Below, piece by piece: positions 42,684-51,403 of a stretch of DNA of 64,000 nucleotides. This stretch comes from Phenylobacterium sp. Root700 (GTDB lineage Bacteria > Pseudomonadota > Alphaproteobacteria > Caulobacterales > Caulobacteraceae), in NCBI RefSeq assembly GCF_001429025.1, contig NZ_LMHT01000022.1, positions 62,001 to 126,000 on the forward strand. Reading direction: 5' to 3'. The first letter of the stretch is position 1. Each line of letters starts with the position of its first letter. The position numbers were made by a program, and so were the translations under genes. The notes beneath the pieces were generated by a model that did not search any database, was not told the origin of the DNA, and was given only the letters and a program-made list of their open reading frames with translations.

Positions 42684-43393
42684 ATCTGGAGTACGGCGAC
42701 ATCTTCGAGACGCGCGGCCGGCCCTATCACCGGGCGATGACGCGCCAGCCACAAGCGCGGCGGCGCGAGTTCGAGCAACTCTTCGCCCGGCGGCCGCTAG
42801 GGGCGGGGGAGACGATCCTCGATCTGCCGGCGGGCGGCGGCTACCTCCAAACCATGGTTCCGGATGGATGCCTGGTCGAGGGCTACGAGCTGAGCGCCGG
42901 TTTCGGCGGTAGGGAGACGGTGCTGGACCCGGCCGAGCCCTGGCCGCTGGACCGGTTCGACCGCGTGGTCTGCCTGGCGGCGCTGCATCACATCGAGGAC
43001 AAGGCCGGGTTCCTAGGCAAGCTCATCTCGCACACCGCGCCGGGCGGAGTGCTGCACGCCGCGGACGTCGCCCAGGACGCGCCGATCGCCGCCTTCCTTG
43101 ACGACTTCGTCGGCCGCTTCAACGTCACAGGGCACGAAGGCGCCTATCTGGACCGGCGGACCTTCGAGCAGGTCGAGGGCGCTCAGATCGCGGCCTACGA
43201 GGAGCGCGACTGCCCCTGGGCCTTCGAGACCGAGGCGGCCATGCTTGAGTTCTGCGCCGACCTGTTCGGCCTGACAGCCTGCCCGCCAGACGAACTGCTT
43301 GCGGCGCTGAAGCGATATGTAGGGATAGCCGATGGGGCGGGCGGCCCGGTCCTGAATTGGCGGCTAACCTATGTGGACCTGATCCCGACCTAG
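42680..43393 (+). CDS. Class I SAM-dependent methyltransferase
   Basis: 237 residues from ATG 42680 (ATGA overlap). SAM-binding motif I is LDLPAGGGYLQTMVP, followed by VEGYELS and the post-motif VVCLAALHHIEDKAGFLGKL, as in small-molecule (ubiE/COQ5-like) methyltransferases. The C-terminal part is unusual and may recognise substrate. Strict coupling with the ATP-grasp gene implies a common product. Target unknown. Confidence 0.82.
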   Translation: MNLEYGDIFETRGRPYHRAMTRQPQARRREFEQLFARRPLGAGETILDLPAGGGYLQTMVPDGCLVEGYELSAGFGGRETVLDPAEPWPLDRFDRVVCLAALHHIEDKAGFLGKLISHTAPGGVLHAADVAQDAPIAAFLDDFVGRFNVTGHEGAYLDRRTFEQVEGAQIAAYEERDCPWAFETEAAMLEFCADLFGLTACPPDELLAALKRYVGIADGAGGPVLNWRLTYVDLIPT

Positions 43394-43429
43394 GTGATCG
43401 AGGCGGCCGAACGCGCCTGGACGCCCTTC

Positions 43430-43519
43430 TGGCGGACGGGGTGGGATTCGAACCCACGGTAGGCTCACACCTACGGCGGTTTTCAAGACCGCTGCCTTAA
43501 ACCACTCGGCCACCCGTCC
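43430..43519 (-). tRNA. tRNA-Ser (anticodon UGA)
   Basis: Full class II cloverleaf on the minus strand. The acceptor GGACGGG pairs with CCCGTCC, the D-arm includes GCCGAGTGGTT, the anticodon loop CTTGAAAAC reads TGA, and a long variable arm (TAGGTGTGAGCCTA) is typical of tRNA-Ser. The T-arm is GGGTTCGAATCCC. The CCA end is encoded (43430-43432). Confidence 0.97.
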
Positions 43520-43675
43520 GGGGTGGGGGCTATAGCAGGAGCCGGGCGCTGGCTCCAACCCACGGAAACAGCCTTAACGAAAAAGCCTTCGGCGTTAACC
43601 CTGGCTCAAAGTTCTAGGGGCACCCTGGCCATGAGATTCCGGCGCTGGGGAGCGTAAACTAGAGGAACCGCGGCC

Positions 43676-44641
43676 ATGACCCGCAATCGTTCGCGCGCCC
43701 GCAACTTGGCCGTCGTACTCCTGGCCGGCGCTTCGTTGGCCGCCTGCGCCACCCCGCACCCCAAATTCGCCGCCAAGCATCCCGTCACGGGACCGACGCC
43801 CGGACAAATGCCGGCCGGCGCGGGCGGCAAGTACAAGGTCGGCGCGCCTTACCAGGTCGCTGGCGTCTGGTACTCGCCGAAGGAAGAGCGGGACTACGAC
43901 CAGCAAGGGCTCGCCACCTGGTACGGCGCAGAACACCACCTGAAGCCCACCGCCAATGGCGAGATCTTCGACAGGTTCGCGCTGTCGGCGGCCCATACCA
44001 CCCTGCCGCTGCCGTCGATCGTCGAGGTCACCAACCTGGAAAACGGCAAGTCGATCCAGGTCCGCGTGAACGATCGCGGGCCATTCCATGACGGCGGCCT
44101 GATCGATCTGTCGCAGGCCGCCGCCCAGCAGCTTGGCTTCGAGCAGCAGGGCCGGGCCAATGTCCGCGTGCGTTATGTGGGGCCTGCGCCGCTGGGCGCG
44201 CCCGACGCGGGGCTGCGCTATTCCGGATACACGCCAAGTTCGCCGTCGGATCAGTTGCCCGGCGGGCCGATACCCTATGCGGGTCTGACCCCGTCGCCGA
44301 GCACCGCGCCGTTGTCGCCAGCGGTCGGTTCGACCCCGCTGGCGCCGGTTGGCGCTAACGCGTATGCGCCCCCAACCTCGACCTCGACCTCGACTTCGGG
44401 TGGCCTGGCCTACCGTATCCAGGCGGGCGCCTTCGCCGATCCGGCCAACGCCCAGCGCGTGGTCGGTCAGCTGGGAAGCGCGGTCAGCGCCACCGTCGAG
44501 CCGTTCCAGCGCGCCGACGGCGTGACACTCTATCGCGTGATGGTGCAGGGCACGCCGGACGAGGCCGAGGCCTGGGCTCTGCGTGATCGGGTCGCAGCCT
44601 ACGGCTTCACCGAGGCCCGCGTCGTACGTCCAGGACTTTAG
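43676..44641 (+). CDS. rlpA: RlpA-family lytic transglycosylase lipoprotein with SPOR domain
   Basis: 321 residues. Lipobox LAAC near residue 24; the double-psi beta-barrel domain has GLATWYGAEHHLKPTANGEIFD and VRVNDRGPFHDGGLIDLS, with the catalytic Asp of RlpA in NDRGPF. A Pro/Ser/Thr linker with a run of TSTSTSTS precedes the C-terminal SPOR domain (YRIQAGAFADPANAQRV), which binds denuded septal peptidoglycan. It acts in cell separation. tmk follows directly; the dacC-type gene often found there is absent. Confidence 0.92.
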   Translation: MTRNRSRARNLAVVLLAGASLAACATPHPKFAAKHPVTGPTPGQMPAGAGGKYKVGAPYQVAGVWYSPKEERDYDQQGLATWYGAEHHLKPTANGEIFDRFALSAAHTTLPLPSIVEVTNLENGKSIQVRVNDRGPFHDGGLIDLSQAAAQQLGFEQQGRANVRVRYVGPAPLGAPDAGLRYSGYTPSSPSDQLPGGPIPYAGLTPSPSTAPLSPAVGSTPLAPVGANAYAPPTSTSTSTSGGLAYRIQAGAFADPANAQRVVGQLGSAVSATVEPFQRADGVTLYRVMVQGTPDEAEAWALRDRVAAYGFTEARVVRPGL

Positions 44642-44680
44642 CGCGCATCGCGGCTGGACAAACCGGGCGAACCGGCCATT

Positions 44681-45337
44681 TTGGCCGGCGTGACGCGCGG
44701 GCGGTTCATCACCTTCGAAGGCGGGGAAGGGGCCGGGAAATCCACCCAGGTCCGGCGCCTAGTCGCGCGCCTGCAAAACGAGGGCGTCGACGTCGTCGCC
44801 ACGCGCGAGCCGGGCGGCTCGCCAGGGGCCGAAGCCATCCGCAATCTGGTGCTGAAGGGCGACGCCGATCGCTGGAGCCCGGTCACCGAGACCCTGCTGA
44901 TGTACGGCGCGCGGCGCGACCACATCGAGCGGACGATCCTGCCGGCCCTGACGCGCGGCGCCTGGGTGGTCTGCGACCGCTTCGCCGACTCGACACGGGC
45001 CTATCAGGGCGGCGCCGGCGGCGTGGAACCGGTGTTGATCTCGGCGCTAGAGGCCCATGTCCTGGCCGACGTCCGCCCCGACCTGACCCTGGTCTTCGAC
45101 CTGCCCGTCGAGGTCGGCTTGGCGCGGGCTGAGACCTTCGCCAAGGCCGATGGTCACGCTGAAACCCGTTTCGAATCCAAGGGCGTGGCCTTCCATGAGC
45201 GGCTGCGCGCGGCGTTCCTCGACATCGCCAAGAGCGAACCCAATCGTTGCGCGCTGATCGACGCCTCCGGCGCGATGGACGTGGTCGAGGGCCAGGTGTG
45301 GGCCGCGGTCAACAGCCGGCTGGCGGTTCATGGCTGA
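44681..45337 (+). CDS. tmk: Thymidylate kinase
   Basis: Phosphorylates dTMP to dTDP. 218 residues from TTG 44681; GTG 44690 is in frame and plausible. P-loop FEGGEGAGKSTQ, TREPGGSPGAE (DRX/TMP site), and VCDRFADSTRAYQGG are canonical. Complete. It overlaps holB by 8 bp. Confidence 0.95.
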   Translation: MAGVTRGRFITFEGGEGAGKSTQVRRLVARLQNEGVDVVATREPGGSPGAEAIRNLVLKGDADRWSPVTETLLMYGARRDHIERTILPALTRGAWVVCDRFADSTRAYQGGAGGVEPVLISALEAHVLADVRPDLTLVFDLPVEVGLARAETFAKADGHAETRFESKGVAFHERLRAAFLDIAKSEPNRCALIDASGAMDVVEGQVWAAVNSRLAVHG

Positions 45338-46328
45338 TCAAGCCACCCATCCGCGCGAGGTCTTCGACCTCAAGGGCCACGAGGCCGCCGAGATCGCTTT
45401 CGAGGAAGCGCGCAGCCGTGGGCGCCTGCATCACGCCTGGCTGCTGACTGGTCCTGAAGGCGTCGGAAAGGCGACGTTCGCCTACCGCGCCGCCCGCCGA
45501 CTACTCGGCGCGCCGCCAGAGCCGTCCTATGGCGTGCTGGGCGCCGCACCGGGCCACCCGGTCAGCCGCCAGATCATCGCCCGCTCGCACCCCGACATCA
45601 TGGTGCTGGAGCGGATCGGCGAGGACGGCAAGGTCCGCAAGGCCATTCCGGTCGACGAGGCCCGCAAGCTCTCGGACTTCTTCTCCAAGTCGCCGGCCAG
45701 CGCTCCGCACCGCGTGGCGATTATCGACGCGGCCGACGATCTGAACGTCAATTCCGCTAACGCGGTGCTCAAGACGCTGGAAGAACCGCCCGAGCGCGGC
45801 ATCCTGCTGCTGATCTCGCACTCGCCGGGCCGGTTGCTGCCGACCATCCGCTCGCGGTGTCGGCGGCTGGCCTTTGGCGGCCTGGCCGAAAGCGACGTGA
45901 CTGAGTTCGTGCAGTCGCGGACCTCGGCCAACGCCGAGGACTCGATCCGTTTGGCGCGGATGGCCAATGGCGCGCCTGGTCGCGCCCTGGCCCTGGCGCT
46001 GGCCGGCGCGGTGGCGGTGGACGACGCCGCCAAGGAAATCCTGATCGGCCTGCCGCAGATCAACGAGGCCGCGGCGCTGGCGCTGGCCGACCGGTTCCGG
46101 GGCGGGGAGGGGCAGGCGCAGTTCAACCTGCTGTTCGAACGGCTGGCCGAGCGCGTCCACAGCCACACCACGCGGCTGGCGAGCGAGGGTTATGGCGGTC
46201 TTGATCGCTGGGCCTCGGCGTGGGAGACGCTGCAGCGCCTGCCGCGCGAGGTTGAGGCCGTCAATCTGGACCGGACGGACGCCTTCTTCACCGCGCTTTC
46301 CGAACTGCGCGCCGCCGCGCGCGCCTGA
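45330..46328 (+). CDS. holB: DNA polymerase III subunit delta'
   Basis: Clamp-loader subunit. 332 residues with AAA+ features: HHAWLLTGPEGVGKATFAYRAAR (Walker A-like), VAIIDAADDLNVNSANAVLKTLEEPPERGILLLISHSPGRLLPTIRSRC (Walker B/sensor and SRC motif). Stands in the usual tmk-holB-tatD order. Confidence 0.93.
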   Translation: MADQATHPREVFDLKGHEAAEIAFEEARSRGRLHHAWLLTGPEGVGKATFAYRAARRLLGAPPEPSYGVLGAAPGHPVSRQIIARSHPDIMVLERIGEDGKVRKAIPVDEARKLSDFFSKSPASAPHRVAIIDAADDLNVNSANAVLKTLEEPPERGILLLISHSPGRLLPTIRSRCRRLAFGGLAESDVTEFVQSRTSANAEDSIRLARMANGAPGRALALALAGAVAVDDAAKEILIGLPQINEAAALALADRFRGGEGQAQFNLLFERLAERVHSHTTRLASEGYGGLDRWASAWETLQRLPREVEAVNLDRTDAFFTALSELRAAARA

Positions 46329-46341
46329 GTTTCTCCGTTCC

Positions 46342-47118
46342 ATGCTGATCGACAGCCACGTCAACCTGCACGCGCACCAGTTCGATGAGGATCGGGACGA
46401 GGTGATCGCCCGCGCCCGCGCCGCCGGCATCGGCCTGATGGTCAATATCAGCGACAAGGTCTCGCATTTCGAGGCGGTGCGCGCCCTGGCCGATCATCCT
46501 GACATCTGGTGCACGGTCGGCACCCATCCGCATGAGGCCAAGGAGAATCCCGATCTCAGCGCCGCCGACCTGATCGCGCTGGCCGCCGATCCGCGCGTGG
46601 TCGGGATCGGCGAGACGGGCCTGGACTTCCACTACGACCTGAGCCCCCGCGACATCCAGGCCAAGGTGTTCCGCGCCCACGTGGCCGCGGCGCGGGAGAC
46701 CGGCCTGCCGCTGGTCGTCCATACCCGGCAGGCCGACGAGGTCATGGGCGACATCCTCGAGGAGGAGTACGCCCGCGGGCCGTTCAAGATGCTGATGCAC
46801 TGCTACACCTCGGGCGCGGAGCTGGCGGCGCGGGCCGCGGCGCTGGGCAGCTGGTTCTCGGTCTCCGGGATCGCGACCTTCAAGGCCGCCGAAGACGTCC
46901 GCGCCGTGGTGCGCGACATGCCGGCCGACCGGATCATCGTGGAGACCGATTGCCCCTACCTGGCGCCGGTCCCCCATCGCGGGCGGCGCAATGAGCCGGC
47001 CTATCTGCCGGCCGTGCTCGCCAAACTGGCCGAGATCCGTAGCTGGTCGGGCGAGGAGGCCGAGCAGAAAACCGAGGACGCCTTCTTCGCCCTGTTCGAC
47101 AGGATCCCACGGCCATGA
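46342..47118 (+). CDS. tatD: TatD-family metal-dependent hydrolase
   Basis: 258 residues from ATG 46342. TIM-barrel metallohydrolase with GTHPHEAKE, GIGETGLDFHYD, LVVHTRQADE, MHCYTSG and ETDCPYLAPVPHRGRRNEP. The N-terminal metal motif reads DSHVNL instead of DSHCHL, as also occurs in E. coli TatD. Members have 3'-5' exonuclease activity on DNA/RNA. Overlaps the next gene by 4 bp. Confidence 0.92.
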   Translation: MLIDSHVNLHAHQFDEDRDEVIARARAAGIGLMVNISDKVSHFEAVRALADHPDIWCTVGTHPHEAKENPDLSAADLIALAADPRVVGIGETGLDFHYDLSPRDIQAKVFRAHVAAARETGLPLVVHTRQADEVMGDILEEEYARGPFKMLMHCYTSGAELAARAAALGSWFSVSGIATFKAAEDVRAVVRDMPADRIIVETDCPYLAPVPHRGRRNEPAYLPAVLAKLAEIRSWSGEEAEQKTEDAFFALFDRIPRP

Positions 47119-47936
47119 GCGGGGTGCTGGAGTTCACCATTCTCGGCTGCGGATCGTCCGGGGGCGTACCGCGCGCCGATGGCGACTGGGGTGACTGCAA
47201 CCCGGCCAATCCGAAGAACCGCCGTCGCCGCTGCTCGCTGCTGGTTCGCCGCAAGGGCGTGAGCGCCGAGAGCGAAACGACTTTGATTGTCGACACTTCG
47301 CCCGATCTGGTTTGGCAGACCTCAGGCGCCGGCGCCAAGCGCATGGACGCCGTCCTGCTGACCCACGACCACGCCGACCAGACCCACGGCATCGATGACA
47401 TCCGCGCCTTCTTCATCCGCCAGCGGGCGAAGATCGGCTGCCACATGGATGCGGCGACGGCGGAGTCGATGCGTCGGCGCTTCGGCTACATCTTCGAGAG
47501 CGAAGGCGGATATCCCGCCATTGGCGACATCCGCATCGTTCCCGATCATGGCGCGACCTGGTCGGTCGAGGGACCGTCGGGCGTGATCCCGGTGACCACC
47601 TTCGATCAGGACCATGGCGGTGTGAGGTCTCTCGGCTATCGCTTTGGAAACGTGGCCTATTCCAGCGATGTGGTCGGACTGGACGAGGCGGCGTTCGAAG
47701 CCCTTCAGAATCTCGACGTCTGGATTGTCGACGCCCTGCGCTGGCGGCCTCACCCGACCCACGCCCATGTCGACATGGCGCTGGAATGGATCGAACGGGT
47801 CAAGCCACGACGCGCGATCCTCACCAACATGCATATCGATCTCGACTTCGACGATCTCGCTGCGCGGTTGCCGCCCGGCGTCGAACCAGCCTTCGACGGC
47901 CTGCGTTTCGAACATCAGCTTGACGAGAGTTTCTGA
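47115..47936 (+). CDS. MBL-fold hydrolase, PhnP/cyclic-phosphodiesterase type
   Basis: 273 residues. Metallo-beta-lactamase motif THDHADQTHG, plus FTILGCGSSGGVPR at the N-terminus and VPDHG and DQDHGG metal ligands, then SSDVVGLDE. The pattern matches the PhnP-like phosphoribosyl 1,2-cyclic phosphate phosphodiesterases. Common fourth gene of the tmk-holB-tatD run. No phn genes are present, so it may have a general phosphodiesterase or housekeeping role. Confidence 0.87.
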   Translation: MSGVLEFTILGCGSSGGVPRADGDWGDCNPANPKNRRRRCSLLVRRKGVSAESETTLIVDTSPDLVWQTSGAGAKRMDAVLLTHDHADQTHGIDDIRAFFIRQRAKIGCHMDAATAESMRRRFGYIFESEGGYPAIGDIRIVPDHGATWSVEGPSGVIPVTTFDQDHGGVRSLGYRFGNVAYSSDVVGLDEAAFEALQNLDVWIVDALRWRPHPTHAHVDMALEWIERVKPRRAILTNMHIDLDFDDLAARLPPGVEPAFDGLRFEHQLDESF

Positions 47937-48541
47937 TGAGTTCTCCGCCACTTAAGCTTGGCTTTTTAGCCTCACGTAACGGCTCCAGCATGCGGGCGTT
48001 GATCGAAGCGATCGAGGCCGGCGATCTGGCCGCCGAGGCCCTGCTGGTGGTCAGCAACAACAAGACGGCCGGGGCGCTGGAATTCGCGGCCACTCACGAC
48101 GTGCCGACCCTGGTCATTCCGACCCAGGCCGACCCGGAGGCCGCCGATGCGCGTCTGTGCGCGGCCATGGACGCGGCCGGTGTCGAGCTGATCGTGGCTT
48201 CGGGCTATCTGCGCCGACTGGGACCCAGGACGCTCGGGCGCTATCGCAACCGGGTCATCAACATTCATCCGGGCGCCCTGCCGGCGTTCGGCGGCGAGGG
48301 CATGTACGGCCGCCGGGTCCATGAGGCGGTGATCGCCGCCGGCGTCGCCGAGAGCGGCGTCACCATCCATGCGGTGGACGAGATCTACGACCACGGTCCT
48401 GTGATCGCGCAGCGTTCGGTTCCGCTCGCGGCTGGCGAGACAGCCGACAGCCTCGAGGCCAAGATCATCGCCCTGGAGCCCGCCTTCTTCGTCGAGACCC
48501 TGCAGCGCATCGCCGGCGGCGACCTGGCCCTGCCGGACTAG
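47936..48541 (+). CDS. purN: Phosphoribosylglycinamide formyltransferase
   Basis: Transfers a formyl group from 10-formyl-THF to GAR in purine synthesis. 201 residues. Catalytic Asn/His in NIHPGALPAFGG, Asp in VDEIYDHGPVI; the phosphate-binding loop reads ASRNGSSM rather than SGxGSN. The ATG overlaps the previous stop (TGATG). A related formyltransferase is possible but less likely. Confidence 0.88.
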   Translation: MSSPPLKLGFLASRNGSSMRALIEAIEAGDLAAEALLVVSNNKTAGALEFAATHDVPTLVIPTQADPEAADARLCAAMDAAGVELIVASGYLRRLGPRTLGRYRNRVINIHPGALPAFGGEGMYGRRVHEAVIAAGVAESGVTIHAVDEIYDHGPVIAQRSVPLAAGETADSLEAKIIALEPAFFVETLQRIAGGDLALPD

Positions 48542-49929
48542 CTGTCGTGCAGCGCCGGCCGTGAGGCGGCCAGAGGCGTGCGGCCAGGCACCGGCAAACG
48601 ATTGCCCGCCGCCATGGCGCGCTTGCCGCCTCGGGCGATCTCCTTGTGCAGGTCGGCCACGTAGGTGTTGAAGTCGACCTGAATGGTATGGCGCTTGGAC
48701 CGGTAGTAGTGGCCCAGATGCGTCGCCTCGTCCTTGACGATGATCTGCGCCATCTCGGCCGGCGAGGGCGGTTGGTAGAGGCCCGCAAGGTAGGCGGCCG
48801 CCAGCTTGGCCTGCTGTTCGGCGAAATTGACCAGGGTCGGTAGCGGCTGGGCCAGGGCCATATAGAAGAGGTTCGGCACGCCGGGTTTCATCATCCGCTT
48901 GAACAGCGGCAGCCGGTGATCGGCGTCCGGAGCCAGCGCCGGATCATCGAAGAACGGGAAGCGCATGTCGTAGCCGGTGGCGAAGATGATCACGTCGACA
49001 TCCTCCACCGTGCCGTCAGCAAAGCGGACCTGATCGCCATCCAGTGCCTCGATGGCCGGCTTGAACTTGATGTCGCCGCAGCCCGCGCGGGTCAGGAACT
49101 CGCCGCTGACCGAGGGATGGGCCTCCAGCGGTTCATGGTCGGGCTTGGGCAGACCATAGTCCTCCATCGCCCCGATGGCCTTCTTGATCACCTTGCGAGC
49201 CAGGGCGAGGCCAAATTTCCGCGGCATCCAGGGCGGCATGGCCGATTTGTCGGCCGGTTTGCCGTTCATGTACTTGGGCAGCACCCAGACCCCGCGCCGC
49301 GCCGAAACCCATAGGGTCTTGGCGATCGGCCGCTGGGCGAGCTCGGAGGCGATATCCATCGCCGAATTGCCCATGCCGACCACGACGACGTTCTTGCCGC
49401 GCATGTCGACGGGATCGAACGGGTCGGAATAGGCGTGGCTATGGAACGCCGCGCCATCGAACTCACCGGGATAGTCCGGAATGCGCGGGCTCCAATGGTG
49501 GCCGTTGCAGACGAAGAGCACGTCATAGACGCGCATCTCGCCGGTCGAGAGCGTGACCTCCCATAGGCCGTCGGCGTTGCGTCGGGCTTTCTCGACCGCC
49601 GTCTCGAAGGTGATCGTCTCGCGCAGCTCGAAATGCTCGACATAGTCCTTGAAGTACTGGTGCAGCTGGGCGTGGTGAGGGAAGTCCGGCCAGTCAGTAG
49701 GAACTGGGAAATCCTCGAACGCCAGGCGCCACTTTGAAGTGTCGATGTGGAGGCTTTCGTAGCAGGCCGACATCCCGTTGGGGTTCTTGTAGTACCAGTT
49801 GCCGCCGATCTCGTCGGAGATCTCGAAGCAATCGTACGGAATGCCGAAATCCTTCAGCCGCTTGGCCGTCGTGAACCCCGAACACCCCGCACCAATGATG
49901 CAGGCTTTGGGCAGACGCGTCTCGGCCAC
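48538..49929 (-). CDS. Flavin-containing monooxygenase
   Basis: 463 residues. FAD motif GAGCSGFTTAKRL, NADPH motif GMGNSAMDIASEL, and the FMO signature FxGxxxHxxxY at FDGAAFHSHAY. Also IGGNWYYKN and ATGYDMRFPFF. Such enzymes oxygenate soft nucleophiles (N, S) or ketones. It converges on purN with a 4-bp overlap. Substrate unknown. Confidence 0.9.
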   Translation of the reverse strand: MAETRLPKACIIGAGCSGFTTAKRLKDFGIPYDCFEISDEIGGNWYYKNPNGMSACYESLHIDTSKWRLAFEDFPVPTDWPDFPHHAQLHQYFKDYVEHFELRETITFETAVEKARRNADGLWEVTLSTGEMRVYDVLFVCNGHHWSPRIPDYPGEFDGAAFHSHAYSDPFDPVDMRGKNVVVVGMGNSAMDIASELAQRPIAKTLWVSARRGVWVLPKYMNGKPADKSAMPPWMPRKFGLALARKVIKKAIGAMEDYGLPKPDHEPLEAHPSVSGEFLTRAGCGDIKFKPAIEALDGDQVRFADGTVEDVDVIIFATGYDMRFPFFDDPALAPDADHRLPLFKRMMKPGVPNLFYMALAQPLPTLVNFAEQQAKLAAAYLAGLYQPPSPAEMAQIIVKDEATHLGHYYRSKRHTIQVDFNTYVADLHKEIARGGKRAMAAGNRLPVPGRTPLAASRPALHDS

Positions 49930-49994
49930 TGGGGCCTCCCTGACTTATCGTTGTTCAGAAAAGCCTAGCAGCCCGTCGCACCCGGTCAAACCGA

Positions 49995-51401
49995 CTAGGC
50001 GTTGTCTTCGGCCAGAGGCCGGACTGCCTTTGCGCCTAACACTCGGTCGAGCAATAGCACCAAGGCCAGCGATCCCCCGGCCAGTGGGAAGATGGTCCCC
50101 AAGCCGATTGTGATCAGGGCGACCGTTCGAAGTCGCAGCGGCTGAAGTTCGCGCGGAGCGCCCAATGCGCCTTTCGGTCGCCGGCGCCACCACATGAGCG
50201 GGCCGGTGATCGACAACATGCTGACGCCCAGGCACGCGATCAGCATGACGATCTGATTGGCGCGCCCGAAATAGTTGCCCATGTGCAGTTGGACGCCCAA
50301 CTCGACCCCCTTGGCCGCCCAGCCGTAGTCGGCGAAGGCCACGTCGCCCAGGACCTGCCCGGAATACTGGTCGATATGGATCGTCCGCTGCCCCTCCGGT
50401 CGGTCCGGATAGGTATAGGCGGTGAAGGCGCCGGTCGGGCCGGACGGCAGAAACAGGCGGTAGGCCGGGTTCATCCCTTCGCGCGCCAGGATGAAGACGG
50501 CCTGGTCGACGCCTATGGCGCCGGGAAGGGCGTCCATGGTCATGCCGGCATGGCCGCCGTGATGTTCCGCGTGAGGGTCGGAGGCCGGCATCGGGGCGTT
50601 CTCGACTGTCCAGGGCGCCTCGCCGAGGGTCTGCCTGATCGTGGCGGCGGGCGGCGCTCCATGCAGCCGATGATTGGCTGGATAGCCGATCCCCGCTGCG
50701 TCGGTCCCTCGCTTCAGGAGATCACCCCAGACATTGGCCCAGGGCAGGCCGGTGACGATCAGGAAGGCGATGAGCAGCGCGGTCCAGAGGCCGGTGACCG
50801 CATGCAAGTCGCGCCAGAACACTCGCCCCTCAGCCTTGAGGCGCGGCAGGATCACGCCCTCCGCCCGCAGTCGCCCGCGCGGCCACCACAGATAGAGGCC
50901 GGTGATCACCAGGATCAGCCCCCAGCAGGCGGCCAATTCGACAATCCCGTCGCCAAACTTGCCGATCATCAGCGAGCCGTGCGCCAGGTCGGCGAAGCCG
51001 ACCAGGGTCTGGGCGTAGACATAGGCGCCCAGCACCGCGCCGGTCCCCGGATCGACATAGACGCGGACAGGCTCGCCGGTCTTCGGGGTCACGAACACCT
51101 GGGCGCTGCGTCCCGGCTCAGTCGGCATGTCGATGCGGGTGGCCGAACCGCCCGGATAGCCCGCCAGCGCGGCGGCGATCAGGACGCTGGTCGGCTGTTG
51201 CTCGGCAGATGTGGCGACCAACCGCTGCGCGGGATGCAGGGCGTCGTTGATCTCGTCGTTGAACAGATAGATCGCGCCCGTCACGGCCAGGATCAGCATG
51301 AAGGGCGCGACCAGCAGCCCGGCGTAGAAATGCCAGCGCCAGATCGTCCGGTAGAGGCCGGCGGGGCCGATGCTGATGCTCTGCGATGTCGTCGTCGCCA
51401 T
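49995..51401 (-). CDS. PepSY-associated membrane protein with His/Met-rich periplasmic loop
   Basis: 468 residues, four or more TM helices with two PepSY-like periplasmic loops: WRWHFYAGLLVAPFMLILAVTG, DLAHGSLMIG, FWRDLHAVTGLWTALLIAFLIVTGLPWANVWGD, and VQLHMGNYFG. These conserved His residues suggest b-type haem, as in ferric/cupric reductase-like partners of TonB receptors. Residues 277-289 (HAEHHGGHAGMTM) are strikingly His/Met-rich, pointing to copper. Starts 2 bp after the receptor gene. Confidence 0.85.
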   Translation of the reverse strand: MATTTSQSISIGPAGLYRTIWRWHFYAGLLVAPFMLILAVTGAIYLFNDEINDALHPAQRLVATSAEQQPTSVLIAAALAGYPGGSATRIDMPTEPGRSAQVFVTPKTGEPVRVYVDPGTGAVLGAYVYAQTLVGFADLAHGSLMIGKFGDGIVELAACWGLILVITGLYLWWPRGRLRAEGVILPRLKAEGRVFWRDLHAVTGLWTALLIAFLIVTGLPWANVWGDLLKRGTDAAGIGYPANHRLHGAPPAATIRQTLGEAPWTVENAPMPASDPHAEHHGGHAGMTMDALPGAIGVDQAVFILAREGMNPAYRLFLPSGPTGAFTAYTYPDRPEGQRTIHIDQYSGQVLGDVAFADYGWAAKGVELGVQLHMGNYFGRANQIVMLIACLGVSMLSITGPLMWWRRRPKGALGAPRELQPLRLRTVALITIGLGTIFPLAGGSLALVLLLDRVLGAKAVRPLAEDNA

Positions 51402-51403
51402 GA

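Noticed and set aside
43571-43600. Paired TTAA motifs upstream of rlpA as a CtrA box
   Set aside because: The spacing between the TTAA halves is 17 bp, not the 7 bp needed for CtrA.
44385-44400. TCGACC repeats in rlpA as a tandem-repeat locus
   Set aside because: They encode the short TSTS linker between the barrel and SPOR domains, common low-complexity linker sequence.
46342-47118. Loss of the HxH metal motif in TatD (DSHVNL)
   Set aside because: E. coli TatD itself has a GVNL variant at this place, so it is a known subgroup feature rather than an anomaly.
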